A DNA stretch of 64,000 bases from Alphaproteobacteria bacterium. Its GTDB lineage: Bacteria > Pseudomonadota > Alphaproteobacteria > Reyranellales > Reyranellaceae. The number at the start of each line of letters is the position of its first letter. The stretch's first letter is position 1. The stretch lies in assembly GCA_017308235.1 (NCBI GenBank), contig JAFKFL010000028.1, positions 1 through 64,000 of the forward strand, read 5' to 3'. The notes below the pieces were generated by a model that had not been told where the DNA came from, did no database searches, and saw only the letters and a list, made by a program, of their open reading frames with translations. The translations under genes and the position numbers were made by a program. Below, in pieces: positions 7,991 through 15,909 of this stretch.

Positions 7991-9396
7991 CCGAGGCGTC
8001 TGACCTCGCTTCCGCCTACGATCTCGTCGTCATCGGTGGTGGGCCGGCGGGCCTCGCGGCGGCGGCATTGGCGGCGCGTGCCGGCGTGTCTACGGTGCTG
8101 TTCGACGAGAACCCCGGCGTCGGGGGTCAGATCTATCGTGGCATCACCTCGACGCCGCTCAAGAAGCGCGCAGTGCTGGGCGAGGACTATTGGGCGGGGG
8201 CGGAGCTTGCGGCCGAAGCGAAGGCGAGCGGCGCGCTGATCGTGACCGGCGCTACGGTCTGGAGCCTCGACCCGACGCGACAGGTCGGTGTGTCGATCGC
8301 AGGCAAGGCGCGCATGATCGAGGCGCGGCGCGTGATCATCGCCACCGGATCATTGGAGCGGCCCTTTCCCATTCCCGGATGGACCCTTCCAGGCGTGATG
8401 ACCGCCGGTGCCGCGCAAACGGCGCTCAAGGCGCACGGGCTTGTGCCGAATGGCCGTGTCCTTCTTGCCGGCTGCGGTCCATTGCTGTGGTTGCTGGCGG
8501 CGCAGATGCTGCGCGCGGGCGCCAGGATCGAGGCGATCCTCGACACAACGTTGCGCGCCAACTGGCTGCGGGCCGTGCCGCATCTCCCTGATTTTCTCCT
8601 GTCGCCCTACTGGTCCAAGGGCTTGGCTCTTCTGCGCGAGGTGAGGGCCAAGGTGCCGGTGATCCCGATCGAGCGTCTGTCGGCGCGCGGCGAGGGCAAG
8701 CTGCAGCAAGTCGACTATGTGTCGCGCGGCAAGGACAGCCGCCGGCAGGCCGACGTGTTGCTGTTGCACCAGGGTGTCGTGCCGAACGTGAACCTCGCCA
8801 ATGCGGCGGGTGTTGCGCACCGCTGGAACGAGCGGCAAATCTGCTTCGAACCGGTACTCGATGTCGACTTCGGCAGCTCCGTGCCCGGCATCGCGATCGC
8901 CGGTGACGGTGCGGGGATCGCGGGCGGCACGGCGGCTGCCGAGCGTGGTCGGATCGCCGCCATTGCCGCGGTACGCGCCTTGAAGCCCAGCGCCTCGGTG
9001 CCAGATCCGCAAAGCGTGCGCCAAAAATTGCAACGCGAGGAGCTGGGCCGCGGCTTCCTCGACACGCTCTATCGACCGGCCGATGCCTTCCGGCTGCCGG
9101 AGGATGAGACGATCGCCTGTCGCTGCGAGGAGGTGACGGCGAAACAGATCCGCGACATGGCGGCGATCGGCTGTGAGGGTCCGAACCAGATGAAGGCCTT
9201 CCTGCGCTGCGGCATGGGGCCCTGTCAGGGCAGGCTCTGCGGCCTCACGGTCACGGAGCTGATCGCCGCTTCACGGCACACGCGGCCGGCCGATGTCGGC
9301 TATTACCGCCTGCGTCCCCCCGTGAAGCCCATCACGCTTGCCGAGCTCGCCTCGCTGCCGATCAGCGAAGCCGAGCGCAAGGCGGTGGAGCGGTAG
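7987..9396 (+). CDS. FAD/NAD-binding oxidoreductase subunit with BFD-like Fe-S domain (OoxA/HcnB-like)
   Basis: 469-residue flavoprotein: N-terminal FAD motif VIGGGPAGLAAAALAARAG (about residues 16-34), a second GxGxxG-like loop in LLAGCGPLLWLL (about 159-170), and a C-terminal BFD-type 2Fe-2S region with CRCEEV followed by CGMGPCQGRLC (about 379-422). This is the layout of OoxA and HcnB. It is the electron-exit subunit of the complex, likely feeding quinone. Overlaps the 2Fe-2S gene by 4 bases; the next gene follows after one base. Confidence 0.87.
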   Translation: MTEASDLASAYDLVVIGGGPAGLAAAALAARAGVSTVLFDENPGVGGQIYRGITSTPLKKRAVLGEDYWAGAELAAEAKASGALIVTGATVWSLDPTRQVGVSIAGKARMIEARRVIIATGSLERPFPIPGWTLPGVMTAGAAQTALKAHGLVPNGRVLLAGCGPLLWLLAAQMLRAGARIEAILDTTLRANWLRAVPHLPDFLLSPYWSKGLALLREVRAKVPVIPIERLSARGEGKLQQVDYVSRGKDSRRQADVLLLHQGVVPNVNLANAAGVAHRWNERQICFEPVLDVDFGSSVPGIAIAGDGAGIAGGTAAAERGRIAAIAAVRALKPSASVPDPQSVRQKLQREELGRGFLDTLYRPADAFRLPEDETIACRCEEVTAKQIRDMAAIGCEGPNQMKAFLRCGMGPCQGRLCGLTVTELIAASRHTRPADVGYYRLRPPVKPITLAELASLPISEAERKAVER

Positions 9397-9397
9397 G

Positions 9398-10513
9398 ATG
9401 GTGCGCACCGCGGATGTGGTCGTGATCGGCGGCGGCCTGCATGGCTGCTCGACGGCGCTGCATCTCGCGCTGCGTGGCCTGAAGCCGATCCTGGTGGAGA
9501 AGGATTATGCCGGACGCCACGCGTCGGGCGTGAATGCTGGCGGCGTGCGCCAGCTTGCACGCGACATCGCCGAGATCCCGCTCTCGCTCTCTTCCATGGC
9601 GATCTGGGAGCATATCGAAGAGCTGGTCGGCGACGATTGCGGCTTTGCGAGCCATGGGACCGTGCTGGTGGCGGAGAGCGAAGCCGAGTTCGCGGACTTC
9701 CGGGCGCGCGTCGACGATCTCCGGCTGAAAGGTTTCACCCACGAGGAGTTGATCGACCGTGCCGAGCTGAAGCGGCTGGTTCCGGCGGTTTCGGATCACT
9801 GTCCGGGCGGAGTCGTGTCACGGCGTGATGGCGCGGCCGATCCGTTTCGCACCACGCAAGCCTTCCGCAAGCGCGCGATCGAGAAGGGCGCCGAGGTGAT
9901 GGAGGGAACGACCGTCACCGGCCTCTCGCGCGTCGACAAGACGTGGCGCGTCGAGACCAGCGCCGGTCCGATCGAGGCGCTCAAGGTGGTGAATGCCGCG
10001 GGGGCCTGGGCTGACAGGATCGCGGCCATGCTGGGCGAACCGGTGCCGCTCGAGGTGATCGCGCCGATGCTGATGGTCACCAGCCGCGTGCCGGCGTTCA
10101 TCGAGCCGGTCGTGATCCTGCGCAGCCGCAAGCTTTCGTTTAAACAAACCGGCAACGGCACGGTAGTGATCGGTGGTGGCCATCGCGCCACGCCGTTCCG
10201 AGACCAGAACCGCACCGTGCTTGATTGGGAGAAACTCGCCATCTCGGCGCGTACGGTGTGGGAGCTCTTCCCGATCATGCGCGAAGCGACCATCGTGCGC
10301 GCCTGGGCCGGCATCGAAGCACGTATGCCCGACGAGATTCCCGTCATTGGGCCCAGTTCGACCTCTGAAGGGGTCTACCATCAGTTCGGCTTCTCGGCAC
10401 ACGGCTTCCAGCTCGGCCCGGGCACCGGCGCGATGATGGCCGAGCTCATTGCAACCGGCGCGACCAATGTGCCGATCGATGGATTGGGAATCGCACGGTT
10501 CGTGGCCAGATGA
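9398..10513 (+). CDS. Second DAO-family FAD oxidoreductase (sarcosine oxidase/OoxB-like)
   Basis: 371-residue DAO-superfamily flavoenzyme with FAD motif VVIGGGLHGCSTALHL near residue 8 and the C-terminal GVYHQFGFSAHGFQLGPGTGAMMAEL typical of sarcosine-oxidase-beta or OoxB-like subunits. I start it at the ATG two bases after the preceding stop; a longer in-frame reading overlaps the previous gene and has no family support. It is the second DAO subunit in the same operon and is clearly not a close copy of the first. The two might be alternative catalytic subunits using the same iron-sulfur and FAD/NAD partners, or sequential enzymes. Confidence 0.85.
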   Translation: MVRTADVVVIGGGLHGCSTALHLALRGLKPILVEKDYAGRHASGVNAGGVRQLARDIAEIPLSLSSMAIWEHIEELVGDDCGFASHGTVLVAESEAEFADFRARVDDLRLKGFTHEELIDRAELKRLVPAVSDHCPGGVVSRRDGAADPFRTTQAFRKRAIEKGAEVMEGTTVTGLSRVDKTWRVETSAGPIEALKVVNAAGAWADRIAAMLGEPVPLEVIAPMLMVTSRVPAFIEPVVILRSRKLSFKQTGNGTVVIGGGHRATPFRDQNRTVLDWEKLAISARTVWELFPIMREATIVRAWAGIEARMPDEIPVIGPSSTSEGVYHQFGFSAHGFQLGPGTGAMMAELIATGATNVPIDGLGIARFVAR

Positions 10514-11586
10514 ATCGGGCGTCCCGTCGTCCGCCGTCGCTTGCGGGCGGTCTCATTCTCTCTTGTGTTACGGTCGTGGTGTGCCTTTTGATGGGTGAGA
10601 TCGCGGCGCGGATTGTCGATCCGTCGGCATCGCTATGGCGCTATCCCAACTATATCCACGAAGTGACGAAGCGGGTCGTTTGGGAGCACCAGATCGCCTA
10701 TGACCCCGACTTAGGTTGGGAACCGATTCCCGGGGCCTCCGGGACGCTCGCGGGACAGCCTTTTTCGGTGTCACGCGAGGGGATGCGCGAACACGATCTC
10801 GACCGCTCCCCAGCGACTGGCCCTCTTATCCTCGCCCTCGGTGACTCCTTCACCGAAGGATTTGCCGTCGGCAATGACGACACCTGGCCGGCTTACCTGG
10901 AACGCCTGACCGGACGGCGTGTGCTTAATGCCGGCGTGCGGGGCTACGGCATCGACCAGATGGTGCTGAGGGCCGAGCGACTCGTCCCGCAGCTCAAGCC
11001 GCAGACCGTGGTGCTGGCCTTCATCGCCGACGACGTCAATCGCACGGCACTTTCGGTTCGCGATTCGAAGGGAAAGCCCTATTTCGTTCCCGACGGCACA
11101 GGTCTTGCTCTGCATAACGTGCCGGTGCCGACGACGCCCAATTCGCCATGGCTCGCGGCCGCGCGCAACGTGCTGGGCTACTCTTACCTGCTGGATGTCG
11201 TCATGACGCGGCTCGGCGCCACTGAGCTCTGGTACGGCGATACGGTCAGCACGGGTGTCGATGCAGGTGTCGTCTCGTGCCGACTTATGGATCGCTTCGC
11301 CGCTGTCGCCCGACGCTACAACATAAAGGCTCTGGTGGTTGCCCTGCCGCAATATTTGGGCTGGTCCGATCCTGCCAGCGCGGCAGCGGAGCATGACCTC
11401 GTTGCAGGTGTGCTGGGCTGCGCCTCCAAAGCGGGCCTGCCGACGCTCGACGGTCTGCAGCCGTTCCAGAAGGAAGGCGTGGGGCGCGACCCGGGTGCCT
11501 ATTATGTGCAGTATCACTTCACGGCGCGCGGAAATGAGCTTGCGGCACGATCGATTGCCGCTGTCCTGGCCGCGAACAATGAATAG
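10510..11586 (+). CDS. Membrane-anchored SGNH/GDSL-type hydrolase-like protein
   Basis: 358 residues with one N-terminal transmembrane anchor (about residues 12-32) and a large domain outside. The nucleophile block is ALGDSFTEG (S113), block II GVRGYGIDQ, block III AFIADDVNR (N), and a C-terminal YHFTARGNELA (H336). The Asp usually three residues before the catalytic His is not seen (VQYH), so activity is uncertain. Its ATG overlaps the oxidase stop (ATGA), placing it as the last gene of the uptake-oxidation operon. Such proteins act as esterases or O-acyl transferases on envelope sugars; its link with the operon is unexplained. Confidence 0.75.
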   Translation: MNRASRRPPSLAGGLILSCVTVVVCLLMGEIAARIVDPSASLWRYPNYIHEVTKRVVWEHQIAYDPDLGWEPIPGASGTLAGQPFSVSREGMREHDLDRSPATGPLILALGDSFTEGFAVGNDDTWPAYLERLTGRRVLNAGVRGYGIDQMVLRAERLVPQLKPQTVVLAFIADDVNRTALSVRDSKGKPYFVPDGTGLALHNVPVPTTPNSPWLAAARNVLGYSYLLDVVMTRLGATELWYGDTVSTGVDAGVVSCRLMDRFAAVARRYNIKALVVALPQYLGWSDPASAAAEHDLVAGVLGCASKAGLPTLDGLQPFQKEGVGRDPGAYYVQYHFTARGNELAARSIAAVLAANNE

Positions 11587-11592
11587 AGAGTC

Positions 11593-12447
11593 TCACGGCT
11601 CCGTCGGCCAGGCTTTGGTGACGCAATCGCGCACCCATTCGATCACCACGCGGGCCGCGGGATCGCGCCTGAGGTGATTCTGCACCAAAAGCCAAACGTC
11701 GCGTCGTGCCGGCAGTGGTGTAACCCGCAATTTCCGGTCTTTCAGGAGATCGCCACACAGGTAATCCGGCAGGATGCCGGTCGCGGTGCGGCTCTTGATC
11801 AACTCACGCATCACCCGATAGTCGCCCGTTTTGCAGCGGGCCTTGACGTCGAGTCCTTTGGCCGCGAGGTATCGCGCATCAGGCGTATGATCGAGCTCTT
11901 CCGGAAAGCGACAAACGATCGGGCCGTCAATCGTGTTACGACGCGCGGCCGGTTCGAAGAGGTAGAGTTGCATATCCACGAGCTTGGTAATTGTGAAGTC
12001 GCCTTTGTCGGGCTTGCGTAATCGGATCGCGAGATCGGCCTCCCAGCGAGAAAAATTGACGTTCCCTGGAGAGGTCATGAACTCGAGACTCAATCCCGGA
12101 TTGGCCGTCAACAAATGCGCGGCCTGCGGCGCAAGGATCTGTTCGGCGATCGAGCTGGTCGAGGCAAGCCTGATCTTGCCGGTCGGTCCCCGCACGGCTT
12201 TACCGACACTGCCGATGTCGGCGATATGGCGGGTGATCGCATTCACGTGTGAGAGAACCGCATCGCAGTGGGCGGTTGGCTTGCGCGTGCCGTCGACGGC
12301 ATTGAACAGCACGACGCCGAGCGATGCCTGGAGCCGCGCGACGCGCCGGGCGACGGTGGTTTCGTCGATCCGCAGCCGCACGCTGGCGGCGGCATAAGTG
12401 CCCTCGTCGCGGACGGCGGCGATGATCCGGAGATCGTCCCAGTTCAT
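11593..12447 (-). CDS. LysR-family regulator, divergent from the GFA gene
   Basis: LysR-type regulator, 284 residues. I use the ATG at 12447 (MNWDDLRIIAAVRDEGTYAAA), which gives the normal family N-terminus; a longer open frame upstream adds 59 unlike residues. HTH covers about residues 3-62; the effector domain follows. It belongs to the WDDLR group often next to one target gene. The gene faces the GFA-family gene at 12623 across 175 bases holding a palindrome, and is likely its regulator. It ends 6 bases from the convergent SGNH gene. Confidence 0.88.
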   Translation of the reverse strand: MNWDDLRIIAAVRDEGTYAAASVRLRIDETTVARRVARLQASLGVVLFNAVDGTRKPTAHCDAVLSHVNAITRHIADIGSVGKAVRGPTGKIRLASTSSIAEQILAPQAAHLLTANPGLSLEFMTSPGNVNFSRWEADLAIRLRKPDKGDFTITKLVDMQLYLFEPAARRNTIDGPIVCRFPEELDHTPDARYLAAKGLDVKARCKTGDYRVMRELIKSRTATGILPDYLCGDLLKDRKLRVTPLPARRDVWLLVQNHLRRDPAARVVIEWVRDCVTKAWPTEP

Positions 12448-12472
12448 GGTGGCGAGACTTTCCTTTTTCGAC

Positions 12473-12486
12473 CTGCAATTTTGCAG
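12473..12486. promoter_or_regulatory. Palindrome in LysR/GFA divergent promoter
   Basis: Perfect inverted repeat CTGCAA-TT-TTGCAG between the two divergent genes, 25 bases upstream of the LysR start. It is a candidate regulator site. The spacing is one base short of the ideal T-N11-A, so assignment is tentative. Confidence 0.4.
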
Positions 12487-12622
12487 CCGAGGGTCGAGCA
12501 ATACCTGCGTGACTGCCGGTAATGCCATGGGCAGGTTGCGCGCGCCAAGCCCCCTCAACAACCAGTCGCTGCTGCACAACCTCTGCGTTGCCTGCGCCGA
12601 CCGGAATGAAAAGGAGAACGCC

Positions 12623-13045
12623 ATGCGTCATGCTGGCAGCTGCTTTTGCGGTGCGGTTCAGCTTCAGGTCGTCGGAACGCCCGAGGCAATGGGCTATTGC
12701 CATTGCCGTTCCTGCCGCTCCTGGTCGGGCAGCCCGGTCAACGCGTTCACTCTGTGGAATCCGGAGGCCGTGCGGATTACGGCCGGCACTGAAAGCATCG
12801 CGACATCCCAGAAGACTCCGGTCAGCCAGCGAAAATACTGCAAGAAGTGCGGCGGTCATGTGATGACCCTTCATCCGCCGTTCGGCCTGGTTGATGTTTT
12901 CGCCGCCACTCTTCCCGAGCTTGCTTTCAAGCCCGGCGTTCACGTCAACTACGCCGAGACCGTGCTGCCTATGAACGACGGTCTGCCCAAGCTCAAGGAC
13001 TTTCCTGTCGAGCTCGGTGGCTCTGGAGAAATGATCGCCGACTGA
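12623..13045 (+). CDS. GFA/CENP-V family zinc protein
   Basis: 140-residue protein of the glutathione-dependent formaldehyde-activating (GFA) family. Zinc-binding cysteine sets are visible: CFCGAV and CHCRSC near the N-terminus and CKKCGG in the middle. The ATG at 12623 follows an AAGGAG ribosome site; the longer frame upstream crosses the promoter region and is rejected. GFA proteins bind glutathione adducts, but many members have no proven enzyme activity, so a detoxification role is only probable. Divergent LysR gene is the likely regulator. Confidence 0.85.
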   Translation: MRHAGSCFCGAVQLQVVGTPEAMGYCHCRSCRSWSGSPVNAFTLWNPEAVRITAGTESIATSQKTPVSQRKYCKKCGGHVMTLHPPFGLVDVFAATLPELAFKPGVHVNYAETVLPMNDGLPKLKDFPVELGGSGEMIAD

Positions 13046-13156
13046 TAGCGATTGATCTGCTGACTTTCGCTTGGCGCTCGCTCTCGATCGTCGTCGGTCC
13101 ATTGGCGCGGCGCGTGGAGCGTCGATCGTCGATCGCCATCCCATGAGTCTGAAACA

Positions 13157-14398
13157 GTGAACGCCATGATGCGCACCCTTGACGCTCCATTGGACCGTCG
13201 TGTCAGCCGGCTGCACCGATGGGCCGTAGACGAGGGTCTACGCGGCGAGACCGCGCACGATCTGTTCGCGGGTTTCTGCCAGCATCTGCTGGCTGAAGGA
13301 TTTCCGCTTTGGCGTGGCTATGCGGCACTCGAGACGCTGCACCCGAGATGGTGGGGCTCCGGCTTCACGTGGCAACGCGGCCTCGCGTTCGTCAAGTTGG
13401 CTCAGTTCGGTCATGATCACGCGACAACGGCGAGTTGGGTCGGTGGAGTCTTCCACCATCTCGCCGAACGCGCGAAAGCCGGCGAAGGCAACCCATGCAT
13501 CCGCCGACAGCTGGCCAAGGGGCCGCCGGAGCGCGACTTTCCCGCGCTCGAACGTTTCCATGCCGCCGGCGCGACCGACTATCTGGCCGAGCTGTTCGAC
13601 CATCGACGGAAAGGAACGTGTGGTTTGGGAGTTGCCTATTCCTTTATGACCGACCGACCTGGAGGCTTCAGCGACAGCGACGTTCACCTGCTCCGCGCGG
13701 CGTTGCCGGCCGTGTCGCTGGCAATGAAAGCGCACGCCGGCCAGGCCAATGCATCGCGGCTGCTGCAGGTCTATCTGGGCGAGGATGCCGGCCGACGCGT
13801 GCACGGGGGCGAAGTGGAGCGTGGGTCGGTCGAGAGTCTTCGCGCCGTGCTGTGGTATGCCGACATCCGGGGTTTTACGGCGATCGCAGACGACGCTCCC
13901 GCCCATGCGGTCGTCGACCTGCTCGACGATGTCTTCGAGACCTTGGCGGGCGTGCTGCGTGAATATGGCGGCCAGGTCCTGAAGTTCATCGGCGATGGCC
14001 TGCTGGCAACCTTCTCGTTCGACGAGGAGAGCTGCCAAGCCACTTGCCGCCGCGTGCTCGACGCTGCGGCAAAGGCGATGGACGCAATCGATACGCTCAA
14101 TGCAGCGCGACGGTCTGCGGGTAAGCTGACCGCTGCCGTCGATCTTGCCCTTCATGTGGGCGACGTCCTGTTCGGCAATGTCGGGGCGGTCGACCGGCTC
14201 GACTTCACCATGATCGGTCCTGCCGTCAACGAAGTCTCTCGCATCGAGGCGCTGTGCGCGCGCCTCGGCCATAGGACCCTGATCTCCGCCGAGCTTGCCG
14301 CCGCTGCACAGCCCGGGCCTGGCCGCCTGATGTCGGTCGGCTACCATGATCTGCGCGGCGTGCGTGCGGAGCGCGAGATCTACGCTCTTCGGTTCTAA
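13157..14398 (+). CDS. Class III adenylate/guanylate cyclase
   Basis: 413-residue cytoplasmic protein with a C-terminal class III nucleotide cyclase catalytic domain. The two metal-binding aspartates are D236 (YADIRGFTAIAD) and D280 (KFIGDGLLATF), followed by the DFTMIGPAVNEVSRIEAL block. The N-terminal 220 residues form a conserved helical and GAF/PAS-like region common to alphaproteobacterial cyclases with this layout (RRVSRLHRWAVDEGL... YSFMTDRPGGFSDSD), probably sensory. There are no membrane segments. GTG at 13157 or ATG at 13166 are possible starts. It likely makes cAMP; the signal sensed is unknown. Confidence 0.9.
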   Translation: MNAMMRTLDAPLDRRVSRLHRWAVDEGLRGETAHDLFAGFCQHLLAEGFPLWRGYAALETLHPRWWGSGFTWQRGLAFVKLAQFGHDHATTASWVGGVFHHLAERAKAGEGNPCIRRQLAKGPPERDFPALERFHAAGATDYLAELFDHRRKGTCGLGVAYSFMTDRPGGFSDSDVHLLRAALPAVSLAMKAHAGQANASRLLQVYLGEDAGRRVHGGEVERGSVESLRAVLWYADIRGFTAIADDAPAHAVVDLLDDVFETLAGVLREYGGQVLKFIGDGLLATFSFDEESCQATCRRVLDAAAKAMDAIDTLNAARRSAGKLTAAVDLALHVGDVLFGNVGAVDRLDFTMIGPAVNEVSRIEALCARLGHRTLISAELAAAAQPGPGRLMSVGYHDLRGVRAEREIYALRF

Positions 14399-14408
14399 TG
14401 GCGAGACG

Positions 14409-15368
14409 TCACTTCATGCGCCGCCAATCGTAGCCCAGCCGCGGGAAGTGGATCGCGACCTCGCCAACCTCCGGATCGGAGTGCAGCAACGAGATCTCGT
14501 CGGCGTCGATGAACAGCACTTCGCCTTCGACCCAGTCTTTTGCGTTGTCGGAGGCACGCACACGGGCGCGTTCGCCGGGCTTCGGATCGCCATCCTGCGG
14601 GTCCGATGTCCGGGGAGGGGCAGGGGTCGAGGACCGTGCGACGGCAAGGCCTTCGTCCGGCGCCGCGTCGATGCGCTGGCCGTGGCCGATGGCCGCCATC
14701 CGATCGCGCCAGGCGACTAGCTTAGGATAGGGGTCGAGCTCCGCGCGGCAATCGATCCGGCGGCCACGCAGGAACCAGACAACGTGATAACAGGCGAAGT
14801 CGGCGATGCAGGGCTGCTCACCGAGAAGATAGCCGCGTCCGTCGTTCAGCATGTCGGCCAGCCATTTGAGCTGCGGCCGCACGAGCGGGAGGTTGCGTAT
14901 GGCGGCTGCACGTACGGCCTCGATGGAAGGTTCAGGCACGCCATGGATACGGGCCCGGTCTTCGTGCAGGCCCACGGGCATGTGGTCGGCGTTGATGCCG
15001 GAGACATAGAGCGCCATCGGCCGCATGAACTGATGTTCGGCCCACCAGGCTATCGCCTCTGCGGCGCCGCTCATCTCGGCCGGGAAGAGGGTCGGCAGGG
15101 GCACGCGCCGCTCGAGCTCGCGAGCGATCAGGCGTGTGTCGCACCAGAGATCGGCCCCGTCCTGCAGGACCGGAATACGTCGATAGCCGCCCGTGAGCGG
15201 CGTGAGGCTGGGCTTGGGAGCGATCGGCGGCTGCTCGATCCCTCGCCAGGCGAGGCCCTTGAACCCCAGCATCAATCGCGCCTTTTCGGCGAAGTTCGAG
15301 AAGTCGTAGTGATGCAGGATCAGGGCCAAGGCGATCTCTCGTCCGCGCAGCGTCAGACATGACGGCAA
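14409..15368 (-). CDS. Glutathione S-transferase with C-terminal beta-barrel-like extension
   Basis: GST-fold protein of 319 residues. The thioredoxin-like N-domain starts at LILHHYDFSNFAEKARLML and contains the glutathione-contacting YRRIPVLQDG segment; the helical C-domain ends near residue 230. An unusual tail of about 75 residues follows a Pro-rich linker (PAPPRTSDPQDGDPKPG) and looks like a small beta-barrel (VEGEVLFIDADEISLLH). ATG at 15368 gives 13 extra residues; a TTG at 15329 with GGACGAGAG upstream is an equally good start. It probably detoxifies electrophiles. Confidence 0.8.
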   Translation of the reverse strand: MPSCLTLRGREIALALILHHYDFSNFAEKARLMLGFKGLAWRGIEQPPIAPKPSLTPLTGGYRRIPVLQDGADLWCDTRLIARELERRVPLPTLFPAEMSGAAEAIAWWAEHQFMRPMALYVSGINADHMPVGLHEDRARIHGVPEPSIEAVRAAAIRNLPLVRPQLKWLADMLNDGRGYLLGEQPCIADFACYHVVWFLRGRRIDCRAELDPYPKLVAWRDRMAAIGHGQRIDAAPDEGLAVARSSTPAPPRTSDPQDGDPKPGERARVRASDNAKDWVEGEVLFIDADEISLLHSDPEVGEVAIHFPRLGYDWRRMK

Positions 15369-15395
15369 AGTTGGCCGATCGTGCCCCTCAAGTTG

Positions 15396-15839
15396 CTAGG
15401 GGTCCATCACGTAGTAGATCTTCTTCATCCGCCGCATGCCGAGGCGATCGTAGAAGCGCTGGGCGCCCTCGTTGTGCTCGCCGGTGGTCCAGATGACTCG
15501 CGCAACTCCGCGCTCCTGGGCAAGCTCGCGGATCGCATCGATCAGCCGCTCACCCACGCCGTCGGAGCGGGCATGGGCGGCCACATAGAGCTCCTTCAGG
15601 AAAAGGCCATGGCTGAGATGGGGCCCCGGGAAGTAGGGGTTGAGGACCGCGAAGCCCAGCAACTTACCTTCCAACTCCGCGACGAGGCACACCGGGCCGC
15701 CATGCGGAGGCGAGATCAGAAAGGACGCGCCCGGGGTGCCCGCGCCATGCGGCACGGAATTGCCGTAGTGATGCTCATGTTCCTCGAGGAGACGAGCGAG
15801 CGGCGCTTCATCGCCTTTTTGCGCGTGCCTGATCTGCAT
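15396..15839 (-). CDS. GNAT-family N-acetyltransferase
   Basis: 147 residues from the ATG at 15839 (MQIRHAQKGDEAPLARLL). The acetyl-CoA fold is seen in LFLKELYVAAHARSDGVGERLIDAIRELAQERG (strand beta-4 and the Q/RxxGxG/A-type loop) and in the NEGAQRFYDRLGMRR C-terminal motif. The substrate is unknown; related proteins acetylate small amines or protein N-termini. It lies between the GST gene (27 bases downstream) and the divergent 2-hydroxyacid dehydrogenase. Confidence 0.82.
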   Translation of the reverse strand: MQIRHAQKGDEAPLARLLEEHEHHYGNSVPHGAGTPGASFLISPPHGGPVCLVAELEGKLLGFAVLNPYFPGPHLSHGLFLKELYVAAHARSDGVGERLIDAIRELAQERGVARVIWTTGEHNEGAQRFYDRLGMRRMKKIYYVMDP

Positions 15840-15909
15840 GGCGGCTCGTCTAACATCGCTGGCCCGCCGCGGCAAAGCACGCCAAAATCCGTGCCATGGG
15901 AGAAGATGC

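Noticed and set aside
7987..9396. Reading the FAD/NAD subunit as part of a hydrogen cyanide synthase
   Set aside because: The three-subunit form resembles HcnABC, but the co-transcribed polyamine/opine-type importer and second DAO subunit favour opine or imino-acid oxidation; sequence alone cannot assign cyanide production.
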